From: CAZWZG01 sp964638245
Lineage (GTDB): Bacteria; Pseudomonadota; Alphaproteobacteria; Rhodobacterales; Rhodobacteraceae
DNA length: 27,622 bases
Direction of reading: 5' to 3'
Assembly (NCBI GenBank): GCA_964638245.1
Contig: CAZWZG010000023.1
Location: forward strand, 1-27,622
Below the pieces are notes generated by a model. That model worked only from the letters and a program-made list of their open reading frames with translations. It ran no database searches and had not been told where the DNA came from. The position numbers and the translations under genes are program-made. Shown here in pieces: positions 1-9,600 of this stretch; positions within the stretch are counted from its first letter, which is position 1; each line of letters starts with the position of its first letter.

Positions 1-293
1 CGGCGTTTGCGCACCGCCAGCCCTTCCTCGCGGTAGAGCCGGTAGATGCGGTTGATGCCCGAAGGCTCGCCCTCGCGACGCAGCAGAATGAACAAGCGTC
101 GGTAGCCAAACCTGCGACGTTCATTGGCCAGATCGCGCAGCCGCTGACGCAGCTCGGTCTCAGGCGGTCTGATCGACCGGTAGCGGATCATCTTCCGATC
201 CGCCCCGACAATCTGGCAGGCCCGCCGTTCCGACAGGCCCATCCGGGCCCGCAGATGCGCAACGGCCGCGCGCTTTACGGCGGGCCTTACCAT
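1..293 (-). CDS. IS3-family transposase OrfB, N-terminal part only
   Basis: Only the first 97 residues are in the window. They read MVRPAVKRAAVAHLRARMG, then the HTH_21-like region with RRFGYRRLFILLRREG and IYRLYREEGLAVRKR, typical of the N-terminus of OrfB in this family. The DDE catalytic core would lie beyond position 1, so activity cannot be judged. The ATG at 293 is inside the A7 slippery run, in the -1 frame relative to orfA, so most product is expected as an OrfAB fusion made by programmed -1 frameshifting. It could also be translated from its own start at a low level. Confidence 0.85.
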   Translation of the reverse strand, partial: MVRPAVKRAAVAHLRARMGLSERRACQIVGADRKMIRYRSIRPPETELRQRLRDLANERRRFGYRRLFILLRREGEPSGINRIYRLYREEGLAVRKR

Positions 294-553
294 TTTTTTG
301 AAAGCAGTTCCTTCATCGCCGCCGCATCAAGCATCTGCTCAGCCAGCAGCTTCTTCAGCCGGGCGTTCTCGTCTTCAAGCGCCTTGAGCCGCTTCGCATC
401 GGAAACTGTCATGCCGCCAAACTTGGCTTTCCAGTTGTAGAACGTCCCTTCCGACATGCCGTGCTTGCGACAGAGATCCGCGCACGTCGCGCCAGCCTCA
501 TGCTCGGTCAAAATGCCGATGATCTGTTCTTCCGAAAATCTTGATCGCTTCAT
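287..553 (-). CDS. IS3-family transposase OrfA
   Basis: This 88-residue protein is the DNA-binding subunit of an IS3-family transposase. Residues 1-50 form the HTH_Tnp_1 type helix-turn-helix (SRFSEEQIIGIL, then CRKHGMSEGTFYNWKAKFGG). Residues 55-85 form the leucine-zipper-like coiled coil (LKALEDENARLKKLLAEQ) used for oligomerisation with OrfAB. The length is normal for the family. The gene ends in codons AAA AAA TGG TAA, so the last residues lie on the frameshift heptamer that gives access to orfB. No damage is visible in the gene. Confidence 0.9.
   Translation of the reverse strand: MKRSRFSEEQIIGILTEHEAGATCADLCRKHGMSEGTFYNWKAKFGGMTVSDAKRLKALEDENARLKKLLAEQMLDAAAMKELLSKKW
293..299 (-). promoter_or_regulatory. 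A7 slippery heptamer for programmed -1 frameshifting
   Basis: The minus strand reads TCA AAA AAA TGG TAA in the orfA frame. Seven consecutive A residues allow a -1 slip into the orfB frame (AAA AAA ATG GTA AGG). The position just before the orfA stop and the overlap with orfB match the known IS3-family arrangement. Confidence 0.7.
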
Positions 554-590
554 CGTCCGTCCCTTCGTTGGGTCGGACTCTAGTTCCAGG

Positions 591-616
591 TGGAGGAAAA
601 ATCCCGTGGCAGGTCA
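591..616 (-). repeat. Probable terminal inverted repeat of the IS3-family element
   Basis: Read on the minus strand the 26 bases begin TGACCTGCCACGGG and continue with a T-rich stretch, as IS3-family ends often do. They lie 38 bases upstream of the orfA start, the expected place. The partner repeat is outside the window, so the exact boundary at 616 is inferred. Confidence 0.55.
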
Positions 617-733
617 AGCGAACCACAGGCAATGTTCCCGGTGACCTGCAAAGCGTCCTTGCTTTCTCAGTTCAACCACGCTCGGTGTAACGCATATGCT
701 CCAGATGTGGGCGGAAGCCAACTGCAATTCCGT

Positions 734-1447
734 TCAGGGCTCCAGGAACTTCGCGATCACCCTAGATAATTCCTCAGGTACGGCGAATTGAGGGAAGTGG
801 TTGCTTTCGAGCGATTCGAGAACGATGTCCTTGTATGCTTGCACCATAGCGTTTTGCGACTCGACGGAAATGACATCGTCTTCAGAACATGTTATATAAA
901 GCTTTGGCAACGCTTCAAATTCGGCCGTTCGGCTGAACTCTGATGCCAGTGGTTCTTCAGGTTGATACACCAACTTCATCCGACCCAAATGTGGCTCGAA
1001 ATCTTCCCACGTCTCTTGCGACGAACTAAAGCCGGACTCCTTGATCCACTGGATTATCGACGCTGGCGACTGACCTTCGTCCGGAAGCATGGCCGCAACG
1101 TATACAAGCTTGGAGATCCGTTCAGGGTATTGGCGGGCAACCTCTGATATCACTGCACCGCCCATGGAATGGCCGACCAACACGACATCGCGATCGGTGC
1201 CGTCGGGAAAGCGCTCTGCAACAGAGGAAACATAGTCTGCCATGCTTAAGCCGGATGTGTATTTTCCTCCGCTTATCAACAAGACTGCGAACAGTATAAA
1301 TGGATTGCTCATGTCGATTAATTGGTCGTGGCCGGGAAGCGGGAAGTTCGACACGTTGCCGTCCACGGCATCCGCAAGAAGCCCTGGAACTTCCGCCCAG
1401 CTATCCGCGTCAGCATTCATCCCGTGCACAAGTATTATCTCTGTCAA
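734..1447 (-). CDS. Alpha/beta-fold hydrolase (esterase-like)
   Basis: This 237-residue protein is a complete small alpha/beta hydrolase, probably a cytoplasmic esterase; no signal peptide is present. The N-terminus IILVHGMNADADSW supplies the HG oxyanion region. GHSMGG at residues 92-97 is the nucleophile elbow with catalytic Ser94. The acid is Asp190 or Asp191 in CSEDDVIS, and the base is His217 in SNHFPQF. The layout and size resemble the hydroxynitrile-lyase/plant methylesterase-like group (alpha/beta hydrolase_6), which makes the substrate hard to predict. The start is a TTG codon with GGGAGA upstream. A TetR-type palindrome at 1482-1495 sits in the likely promoter, suggesting induction by a small ligand, but no regulator gene is next to it. 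The segment near residues 48-65 (FILFAVLLISGGKYTSG) is an unusually hydrophobic insertion for this family. Confidence 0.85.
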   Translation of the reverse strand: MTEIILVHGMNADADSWAEVPGLLADAVDGNVSNFPLPGHDQLIDMSNPFILFAVLLISGGKYTSGLSMADYVSSVAERFPDGTDRDVVLVGHSMGGAVISEVARQYPERISKLVYVAAMLPDEGQSPASIIQWIKESGFSSSQETWEDFEPHLGRMKLVYQPEEPLASEFSRTAEFEALPKLYITCSEDDVISVESQNAMVQAYKDIVLESLESNHFPQFAVPEELSRVIAKFLEP

Positions 1448-1481
1448 ACCGTGTTCTCCCTTTTCCGCTTCTGACCTGCAC

Positions 1482-1495
1482 CGACCAATCGGTCG
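1482..1495. promoter_or_regulatory. TetR-type operator palindrome upstream of the hydrolase
   Basis: The sequence CGACCAATCGGTCG has perfect 5-base arms (CGACC/GGTCG) around AATC. It lies 35-48 bases upstream of the hydrolase TTG start. The GACC-N4-GGTC form resembles operators of several TetR/AcrR-family repressors. No TetR gene lies within the window. A 12-base match to the left part (CCGACCAATCGG) recurs at 1676-1687 inside the next gene without the second full arm. Confidence 0.45.
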
Positions 1496-1583
1496 CCATT
1501 GTGAAGCTTACTTATTGAGCGCACACTGACGGCAATAGACCCTCCTGACCCGTCCGATAGGCAAACGCGGGTTTCAAATCGTG

Positions 1584-1892
1584 TCACTCTCGCGAGGTGC
1601 AGTGCCATCGTGGCTCAGATTCGCAGCCGACATCGCATCTACGACAACGCCCTTCGTGATTATTTGGTGGTCCGTCCGACCAATCGGCGTTGATCAACTG
1701 AACCACGTTTCCATTGTCTGAGTCACAGTAGATACCCAGAGTTCCGTCTGATTTCCTCGCAGTTCCTTGCGACTCGCGAAGAATTGACGCATCGCCCTTC
1801 GCGTCCAGCCAGGTTTCCTCGGCGGTATCAACCTTCAGAATAGCAAAGGCCGTTCCCCCCGCGTCTCTCAATTCGTACGTTACGATTGCCAT
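1584..1892 (-). CDS. Small hypothetical protein, 102 residues
   Basis: I do not recognise a family. The gene starts with ATG at 1892 behind AGGAGAAAGAGG, a reasonable ribosome binding site. Residues 1-75 look like a compact soluble domain rich in beta-type residues (MAIVTYELRDAGGTAFAILK, later LGIYCDSDNGNVVQLINADW). The last 27 residues change character and become Cys/Arg-rich (GRCRRCDVGC). In another minus-strand frame the same DNA reads TKGVVVDAMSAANLSHDG and ends at 1574, which looks more like a protein. A frameshift near position 1665-1680 may therefore have altered the true C-terminus. No membrane segment or signal peptide is present. It lies between the hydrolase and a membrane protein, all on the minus strand, but the gaps of 136 and 114 bases do not demand one operon. 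Confidence 0.55.
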   Translation of the reverse strand: MAIVTYELRDAGGTAFAILKVDTAEETWLDAKGDASILRESQGTARKSDGTLGIYCDSDNGNVVQLINADWSDGPPNNHEGRCRRCDVGCESEPRWHCTSRE

Positions 1893-2006
1893 GCGTACCT
1901 CTTTCTCCTAGATTGGAATCCCCATCGACGGTGTAGCGATTGCATGCAACAGGACATCGAAGGGTCCTGACACTCACTCAATGCAAAGTTCGCGCATCTA
2001 TGCGTC

Positions 2007-2909
2007 TCACGCGTCGATTACCTTGACGGTCACATTCCGCCCGTCATTTGGCTGAAGCTCATTCCACATTTTCATCATTTTTGTTCGGTCAAGCACAATG
2101 CAGCCATCAGACCAACTCGCATCCTTCCCCTCATGAATGAAAATCGAATGGTTGTCCGTTCCCGGTACAACGGCGTCAGGCAAATATATGCCTGGGCGCA
2201 GTTCGCCTGTAACAGAATCCTTCTTTGAAGTCATTCGAGTCTTTGAGCAATTAACGTAGGTGCCGGCAGCGATCTTCACATTCGGATCCCAATAGCATGT
2301 CTCGTTCAGTGAAACTGACCCTGACGAAAATTCTAACTTGCCCGTATCGCCCGTGCGCGTGACAGTCACGGTGTACGCGCTTCGATGGCTGGCATCGCTA
2401 AGCCCTTTGGAGGTCTCGTCAGGTTCGAACCTTGTGCCCAAGCTCCCGATGCCACCCCGCAGAACTTCAGCCACTTCGTGAAATAGGACCGAGCCTCCAG
2501 CCATCAGGCCCGCAGATACGACGATGTCGCTTCCAAACCAGATGATAGAGGTGATCCAGTGCTGAGAAGCGGGATCTCCGAGTGTGGATAGTAACCGCAC
2601 CCCTGCCAACGCGACCAAGATACTTAGGACGATAGCCGCGGTATTGGCGGCACGAGTCGCGTCGTTACCTGACTTCTGTTGCTTAGGCGCAAAGCGATCG
2701 TCGCCATTTTGTTGGCTTGCATTTAGATACACTTCGACCGAACGTTCGATCAGTACGGCGAAGACGAACATATACTGAAAACGAGCCCAGAACGCCTCTT
2801 CCCAGTTGGGATCCGGCACAATCTCAGCGCCGATTCGGCTACCAAGCCAGCCGAGTCCAAAGCAGCCAGCCACTGCTATCAATCCTTGCCAGAGTTTTTC
2901 TAAATTCAT
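2007..2909 (-). CDS. Membrane protein with C-terminal DUF5675 / L,D-transpeptidase-like domain
   Basis: This 300-residue protein has four predicted membrane helices at about residues 8-28, 43-61, 90-110 and 120-146, followed by a soluble domain from about 178 to 300. The soluble part contains IAAGTYVNCSKTR, RPGIYLPDAV and then SIFIHEGKDASWSDGCIVL. This IxIH...S/T-x-GC-I-x-L pattern is typical of DUF5675 and recalls the His...Ser-x-Gly-Cys active site of L,D-transpeptidases; the candidate residues are His259, Ser267 and Cys270. The domain probably acts on, or binds, peptidoglycan or a related substrate, but activity is not established for DUF5675. The start at 2909 has a strong AGGAGGG seven bases upstream. 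A membrane-anchored DUF5675 domain is uncommon in my experience, since these domains are usually phage-related and free-standing. Confidence 0.7.
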   Translation of the reverse strand: MNLEKLWQGLIAVAGCFGLGWLGSRIGAEIVPDPNWEEAFWARFQYMFVFAVLIERSVEVYLNASQQNGDDRFAPKQQKSGNDATRAANTAAIVLSILVALAGVRLLSTLGDPASQHWITSIIWFGSDIVVSAGLMAGGSVLFHEVAEVLRGGIGSLGTRFEPDETSKGLSDASHRSAYTVTVTRTGDTGKLEFSSGSVSLNETCYWDPNVKIAAGTYVNCSKTRMTSKKDSVTGELRPGIYLPDAVVPGTDNHSIFIHEGKDASWSDGCIVLDRTKMMKMWNELQPNDGRNVTVKVIDA

Positions 2910-3674
2910 GCGAAATCCCTCCTGTTGAACCTACCGTCAGCAAGGCTGGCACCAACTCGCAAGTCAGGTCATGTTTTCAATGAGATGAGACGTACGTCCT
3001 ATACCCAGTCGGTCTCCTCATCACCCCAACGCCGAAACCACGCCGACGGCAGAAGGCATCAAATTCCTTGAATTCTAACCACCCTAGAGTAGCGTGACCA
3101 TAGAGTGCACGGGGGAACTCGCTTTGGCAAGACATCCGTACAGGAACGCCTTATTGATCAGTTCAGCGAAGCAGTACTGCGGAAATAAAACAATTCCTTC
3201 GTGTTTTGATTTAGTGGCGGAACCAAGCCCGAATGCGCGAATTTCTTTTGCACGTCGCCTCGCGGCTTGCGCAAAACGGGTCGCCAATACAGATTTGTCC
3301 ACAGCATTCCGCCCGTATCGCTCGGCGGTACGAAGTTACGAAGTACCGTCTTCGCCGCCCAAATTGTCGGCGCATTCGTCGGCACGCAATTGTGAGAAAC
3401 TACACTACAAGTGGCGCCGGCGCTCGCCGGCCAAATGATTAGGGAATCGATAAAGCACAACACGGAAAGGACCTTCTCTCGCGAGCATTATTTTGGCTTT
3501 TTGCCATTCGGCGTGCGCTCGCAATGCAATTCGTTCCAGCCCCGGAGGCACCCAAAGGCCGCCGGGTCGCTTTGAACCGAAGTACAAATCCCCCAAGGAA
3601 TTCGGCTGGTCAGGATCCAGCACAATTGGACAACCGCAAAATCGATGGCGCAAGACGATCCGCAGGAGGAGCCT
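2910..3674. other. 765-base stretch without a convincing gene, upstream of the giant operon
   Basis: Several short open frames occur on both strands, but none has a clear ribosome binding site with a recognisable protein. The most protein-like is minus-strand 3405-3725, which runs into the start of the giant gene and may be a decayed fragment. An inverted repeat CGGTAC...GTACCG lies at 3326-3348 with an internal TACGAAG direct repeat. The promoter of the giant operon is presumably here, but I could not find a convincing -35/-10 pair. Confidence 0.4.
3664..3669 (+). promoter_or_regulatory. Ribosome binding site that decides the start of the giant gene
   Basis: AGGAGG lies five bases before the ATG at 3675. 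An earlier in-frame ATG at 3645 has no such site, so translation most likely begins at 3675 and the first ten codons of the longer frame are non-coding. Confidence 0.7.
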
Positions 3675-6600
3675 ATGACCATCATAAAACCCGCATTTCG
3701 AATCTTCGGCGCCTTCCGCTATCATCAGCCAGCCGATGCGCAGGACATGGGATGGGAAACCACCCTTTCCACCGCTGGCAACCTGCTCGAGATTTCATAC
3801 GCACAGCTTGCGCCAGACGACGACTGGCGCGCCTTTGCGCGGATTTCGCATTGGTACGGCGGCGCGTTGCCTGAATGGACCGATGCCCTTCCCGCCGGCG
3901 AGGCCGACAACATCTTCAACGCCGAAAGATACGACGACATCATCGAGACGCTCAAGAGCCCAGATCCCAGCCTCTTTTGGATCTGCGACCCCAGCATGGG
4001 CACACCCGAGAAAGGACACCGGCTCCGGCTTTTGGACTGTGTGGCATTCGACCAATTCGAGGATGAAGTCCAAGACGAAAAGAACGAGTTCTCCTTTAGC
4101 AGGTTCGCATTGCGCGGACGGTACCAGTACAAATCCAATGATGTTGGCTCGGTGGTGACGTTTGGGTCGTCCAGCGCCCATGGAGGTGTTACGGCCCTGC
4201 GTCTGGAATTCGGCTTTCCGATGGTGTCCGGATTGGGATTGGACGAAGCGGCATTGGCTGTATTCAACCTCTATCCCACCATACGAGATTCAGATGATGG
4301 CAGCGCTGCGTCACTGGTTCAACCAAGCAACACCTATGCAACCGCCGCAGGGGTTTCAGCTCCTTCTCAAGAGGCCGTGCGCCGCTTCGGGCAGCTGCAC
4401 TTTGCGCGCTCTAGAAATACTGCTCGCGGGCACGCGCCGATCGATCAAGCCACCGGCGGAGTGACCCCAGACCACGAAGGGTTTGTGGAGGCCTTAGGTC
4501 TGAGAGACGTCACGCCGAACAGGACAAACTGGATCGAGTTTCTTGGCGGCCCCCCGGGCGACAAGCCGACCTATTCGATTGCTGTGAGATCTTCGCTGTC
4601 TGCCTCGGGTGGATTCCCAGTATTTGGCGCGGCTCAACCCACTTTGGCGGTGGGCGCTTTCGAGGCAGAGACCATTGCGACATGCGACCTAAGCGATACC
4701 GAACTAGCCAAGGCGTTGAGAGCCCCCCTCACGGAAATCTCCTGGCAGATGCACAGCGCACTCAGGTGGAACACGATACAGCCTCTGGAGGCCGGAGCAC
4801 TTACGGCTACAGCGCCAGATGATAGTCCCCTTAAGGGCGGTGGGTTGCAAGAAGCCGCCCGTCTCTCTCGCGTCGCGCGGGAGGGATTAGTGGCTACGAC
4901 CCGGCAGCCTCAATCCATCCTGCCAGACCTTACTTTTTCTGGCAGAAGCAGCACACAAGTAATTCCCCTGATTGCCTACGTGGCGGCAGACCATTTTCAC
5001 ATAAGCGGTACTTTAGGCGGCACCGTAGAGATTAAGTTGGCGGAGGACACCCCGTCCGAAGACAGGTCGCCGCTTGGATTTGGGGTAACGCTTGACACAA
5101 AGAGACAGGGTGAAGATGTGGATCAACTTCACGCCCCGGCAGCGCGGCGATGGCGGCATGCGCCAGCCCCGAAAGAACACCTGGAGCTGAAGCTCGGTCT
5201 CCCTTTGCTCATGGATCGCGCCGACCCATCTACTAAAGGCGACGACTTTCAGGTGATCTTTGCCCATCATCCCGAGGCGCGATCTACTCGGACCGACCTT
5301 GCGCAAGTCATGTTTCGGATCGACAACTCGGGGTTGGCACGGCCGCGCTCGAATCTTTCGGCGCGGCTCGGCTCCTTGCAGCTGACCGGCACGCAAGAAC
5401 TCTTGTACCATAGTAGCGACAAAGACACCGTAACCAGCCAAATGGTCCTGCGCAGGGCAGACCGGCCAACACCGGATCCTTTGCAGGACGCCAAAAACAC
5501 ACCTCGCCTCGACGTCGAGTGGCAACTGGACCTCTCGCTAGCAGCGGCGCGACCGGTGACGGTCGACATACGGCATGGCGATCGCGACGAGCGCCCGACG
5601 GATCTTTTGATTCAAGAGGTTTCGCGCGACGTACCCAATGAGGGCAACGGCCAAATCGCAGCCCTGCATATGAAGTTAATAGAACGGCTGCGCGACGACC
5701 AAGATCGCCACCTCCAGGGCGAGTTGCGGGACGTTAGCGCCGACACCTTTGGCCGGCGGGATGTGACAGTGCTGTCCGATCTGCCATTTTCGGTTTACCG
5801 CTATAGCCGCCAACCCTTCGAAGAAGCTGGGGGCGAGGACGGAAGCCTTGTTGCAACCTACGACAGCGACCAACGTCAATGGCTTAGGCGACAGAGATCA
5901 GAGACCTATCTTATGATGCGACCGCCCGGGGCACTGGGCGAAGACGCGGACAAACCAGGTATGCTGGAGCTCCACGACCCAGAACCGTCGCGAGATCTTC
6001 AACACCCATTGCGCCCGACCCTGCCACCAGAGAATGGTGTTGCACGCCGGGTGGCGCTGGATATGCGGCTCGCCCCACCAAGCGCGCTCTGGATCAAGCC
6101 AACTGATCTGGAGCGCAATTTTGTCCTGCCGGAATACGCGGGCCGGGATCTTTTTCGCCAACGTGGTGACTTCGGGCTGGGTGTCGAAATGGCCGCGCTG
6201 CGCTCCGAGGCACTCTACGGTCTGGCTCTGGGCATTCTCGTGCCTACGGCAACCCGCACGCGCCCATCTCCGCGTGTGGCCGAGATTGAGGCCCTGGTTG
6301 GCCAAATGTCTCCACCGAGAGATTCAGGCAGTAGCCAGGAGGAACGATGGAAAGCGCTCTATAAAACATTCCGCAAACGCCCGGAACATCTGGAGTTCTG
6401 GACCCTGGACGCTTCTGCGCGATCGCCCTTTGTACCAGCCCACTTCGAGGACGGCACGCGCTTTACCCTCCGCCGGACCGCAGTGATGGCGCCCCCAATA
6501 AACGATGCGCGCATCGAGCCCACTAATCGCGGTGGCCCGATACAACCGCCACGGTTTGCCGAGCATGGGCTCGCGGGCGGCGCGCTTTGGCCGGTGGAAT

Positions 6601-9600
6601 CCGCCAACTTGGTGCGCAATCTGGCCGAAACCAGCGTCGCGGACGGCGGCACGCTCGACGGGGTTGCCCTGTCACCTATGGGGATCAGCGCCGATCAATC
6701 GGTGAGCTTCCTTGAGGGCAAGGTCAAAATCCTATCCGAGACTCGGGAGGGCAGGCTGCACAAGCAGCGGGTAGAAGTGCTCGGCCGCATCGGCGCGCTT
6801 TGGCATCGTGCAAAACATGTTGTGATCTATGAACGCACCACGGCACCCTCGGACCAATTCGCACCAAATCTGCCCGGAACCCGAACCGGGCGGGCGGTTT
6901 TGCGCAAGGTGCGCGAGTTCGTTGAAATTCTCGAACCCGTGCGCCGCTACCCCGATGTCGCGGGCGCCACAGCCGAGACTTGCGGGTTTGTATCTGCGGT
7001 CCGCTTCAACTCAAGAATTATTAACGTCAACAGCGCATGGGGCGGCGATGTCGGCCGGGTGGGCTGGCAAGTCCCGTTGTGGAACCGCGGCGCCGCCGAA
7101 GAGCGGCCGCAAGTCTATCCGCATCCAGATATCGCCTTTGTGACCCGCGCCGAAGGGCGCCGGGACGGAACCGAGACCGCTCAAGACTGCCGCGATCCGC
7201 ACCTCATATATTTCTACACAGAAACAGATGCAGGCGCGCCGGCAGACACCGACCTGTGGCCCATTCGGAACGGAATTGACTGTACGATCCTCGGCCGGCC
7301 GGAGATCCAGCTGGACGGCGACATGAGCGTCAAAGCGCAGGCAGACAAAGATCTGATTTCCGCCGGGCTGGCGCGCCGCGCCGCGCCATCGCGGGTGCCG
7401 TTCGGCATGCGCCGCTTCACTTGGCGCTTGGCGCCCTCGCCCGTTCGGACCCAGATCAATGCCGAGCGGGGCGACAAACCGATCTTTGCAGGGCTCGAAA
7501 GCGTGACTTTCATGCGTGACTTCGAACTCTCGACCGGAGATGAGCTGGGCGAAGAGGCAAACAAAGGATTGTTCCAAAATACGCTGGCCGAAGCGATCGC
7601 CGACCCCGCTCTGCCAGTTGGGATCACGCTGCCGCATCCGATCGGCAACGCACTTGAACAAGTCTCATCCGAGTTACCGCGGATAAACGAGCTTGCCGTG
7701 GAGATTGGCAACCCGGAGATCAGCGAAGATGACCGCAAAACGATGGCCGGAGATCTCGTCGCGCTGATCGGTGCGCACGGTTCAACGACGGACGTGGCAA
7801 CCAAGGTGGTCGATCTCGTTCTCGACAACGACACCAAGAACAAGCTTGCCGAGCTTTCGGACAAGCTCAACGCCAACGACATCGTCAAAAAGCTAAAGGA
7901 GCTGGACGAAGCGGACTGCGATCAACTGGCGCAACGCGCTGGCACCGCACTAAAGCGGCGTAAACTGCTGGTCTTGCAGACCATTCGTGAGACCGAAACC
8001 CGGCTGCTAACCGAGATCGATGTGCGGCTCGCCGCCGGAAACTTCCCCTCCAAAGAGGCTGTCAAACAGCAGCTTCGCGATGAAATCGAGGCCGAGATCA
8101 GTGGGCTGACCGGCGATTTGGCCACATCGATCGGCGGGGTGGCGGACGGCGTGGCCGTGGCCCGCTCGGCTGTTGCCGACTGGCGCGCGGATGCGCTTGC
8201 CGCGCTGACCCGGGCGAAGGCCCGAGTTGACGAGGCTGCAAATGCCATCGATCGGCTCAAGCCTTGGTCGCGAAATCGCCTTGAACAAGCCCTGGCGCAG
8301 CTCGACCGGGTCTATGACGATGCCGAACGCGAAGCCGAGGCCGCCCTGGCCGAAGCGCGTCAACGCATGGCCACCGAAATCGGGGGCGCGGCGCGCAGCG
8401 TATCGGGTGTCGTGGCCGCCTCCATTTCTTCGGTAATCCGCGCGAGACAGCAGACGCTGCAAACTGCGAATAACATCGAGAGGCACGTCAAGGAACAAGC
8501 CAACCGCATATTGGCTACCGCAAACAAGATCCCCACGTCGACCGATCCTCAGATCCTGAAAATCAAAGCTAAAGTCGAGAAATCCGACAATCAAACGGTC
8601 AAGGACGCATTTGCAACGGCAGAACAGGGTTTGGCGGCTTTGGTGTCGTTCCGAGACGAGGTCGCTAATGAAGTCGAGGATCTCAGAAAAGACGAAATCG
8701 CGGAGTCAATTGATCAAATAAAAAAGGCGGCCGTCGGCGTCGAAGAGAAGGTGGTCGCCCATCTAGGGCAAGTAGATGCCGCAGCACAGGCCCTCGCCGA
8801 TTTCTCGACAGCGATTGCAGGTCTGGGCTTCGACGAGATCAAGGGCCAAGCAGACGGTCTGAAGGCGGACATCGAAACGCTCAAGGGCGAATTTCAGGAA
8901 TACGCGCAACAAGTTCTAAAGGCGTGGCTCAAAGAAGCCGATCTGCTCGACGATGCCGTCGATGCGTATGCGGAACGTGTCACAAACCGAATTGCCCAGG
9001 TCGAAACCGCGGCGACGGCCGGATTTTCCGCGGCGGATCAATGGTTGCGCCGCTTCCAATCCATCATGCAGCAGGCCCAGACCGAGATGCCGGCGGCATT
9101 GGAACGCGCGGTGATCGACCAGGTGGTCAAGCCAGCCATGGACGCAGCGTTCGATGCGGTAATCTGGCCCAGCTCCAACGATACGGTGCCCATCAAAGCT
9201 GCTGTCGAACGTGCGGTACGGGGCGTCGCCGATCGGGCCGAGGACATCCTCGACAAGCTGGATCAACTCGCGGAAGACGGGCTGACGGAGGCCAAAGAGG
9301 CATGCAAGGCCCTGATGGGCGCCAAACGGCGCCTGCTGGAAGGTGCAACGGACCTCATCGACGAATACAAGGGGATATTGGCCGAAGAGTTGCAACCCCA
9401 ACTCGACGCGCTCAAGGCGCTCGGCACCAAACTGGAGGCGGTCAAGGACGACGCCGAGGAAATCCTAAAACTCGCGGACAGCCTCGAAAAATCCGCCGAA
9501 GACTTCACCGACGCCGTCGAAGGCATCGGCACGGAGATCGCTTCGGCGACAGAGCACGCCCGCACCTATTTCACCGGCGGGCTCGAACGGGCGGGTGACA

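Larger units (their letters stand above)
1..616 (-). mobile_element. IS3-family insertion sequence, truncated by the window edge
   Basis: This is the 5' part of an IS3-family element read on the minus strand. It has the family's two overlapping reading frames, orfA and the beginning of orfB, joined at a run of seven A residues. Upstream of orfA the outer end carries a sequence at 591-616 that reads inward as TGACCTGCCACGGG, the TGA-starting terminal repeat style of this family. The other end and most of orfB lie before position 1, so the target duplication cannot be checked. The OrfA style (SRFSEEQI, CRKHGMSEGTFYNWK) resembles the IS407 subgroup, though this subgroup call is from memory. The element borders the accessory genes to its right and may have helped bring them in or disrupt what was there. 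Confidence 0.85.

Noticed and set aside
3645..3674. Upstream ATG at 3645 as the start of the giant protein
   Set aside because: No ribosome binding site precedes it, while AGGAGG sits five bases before the ATG at 3675.
3405..3725. Minus-strand 106-residue frame overlapping the giant gene start
   Set aside because: Part of it (YFGSKRPGGLWVPPGLERIA) looks protein-like, but it has no good start, overlaps the well-supported giant gene antisense, and matches nothing I recognise. A decayed fragment is possible.
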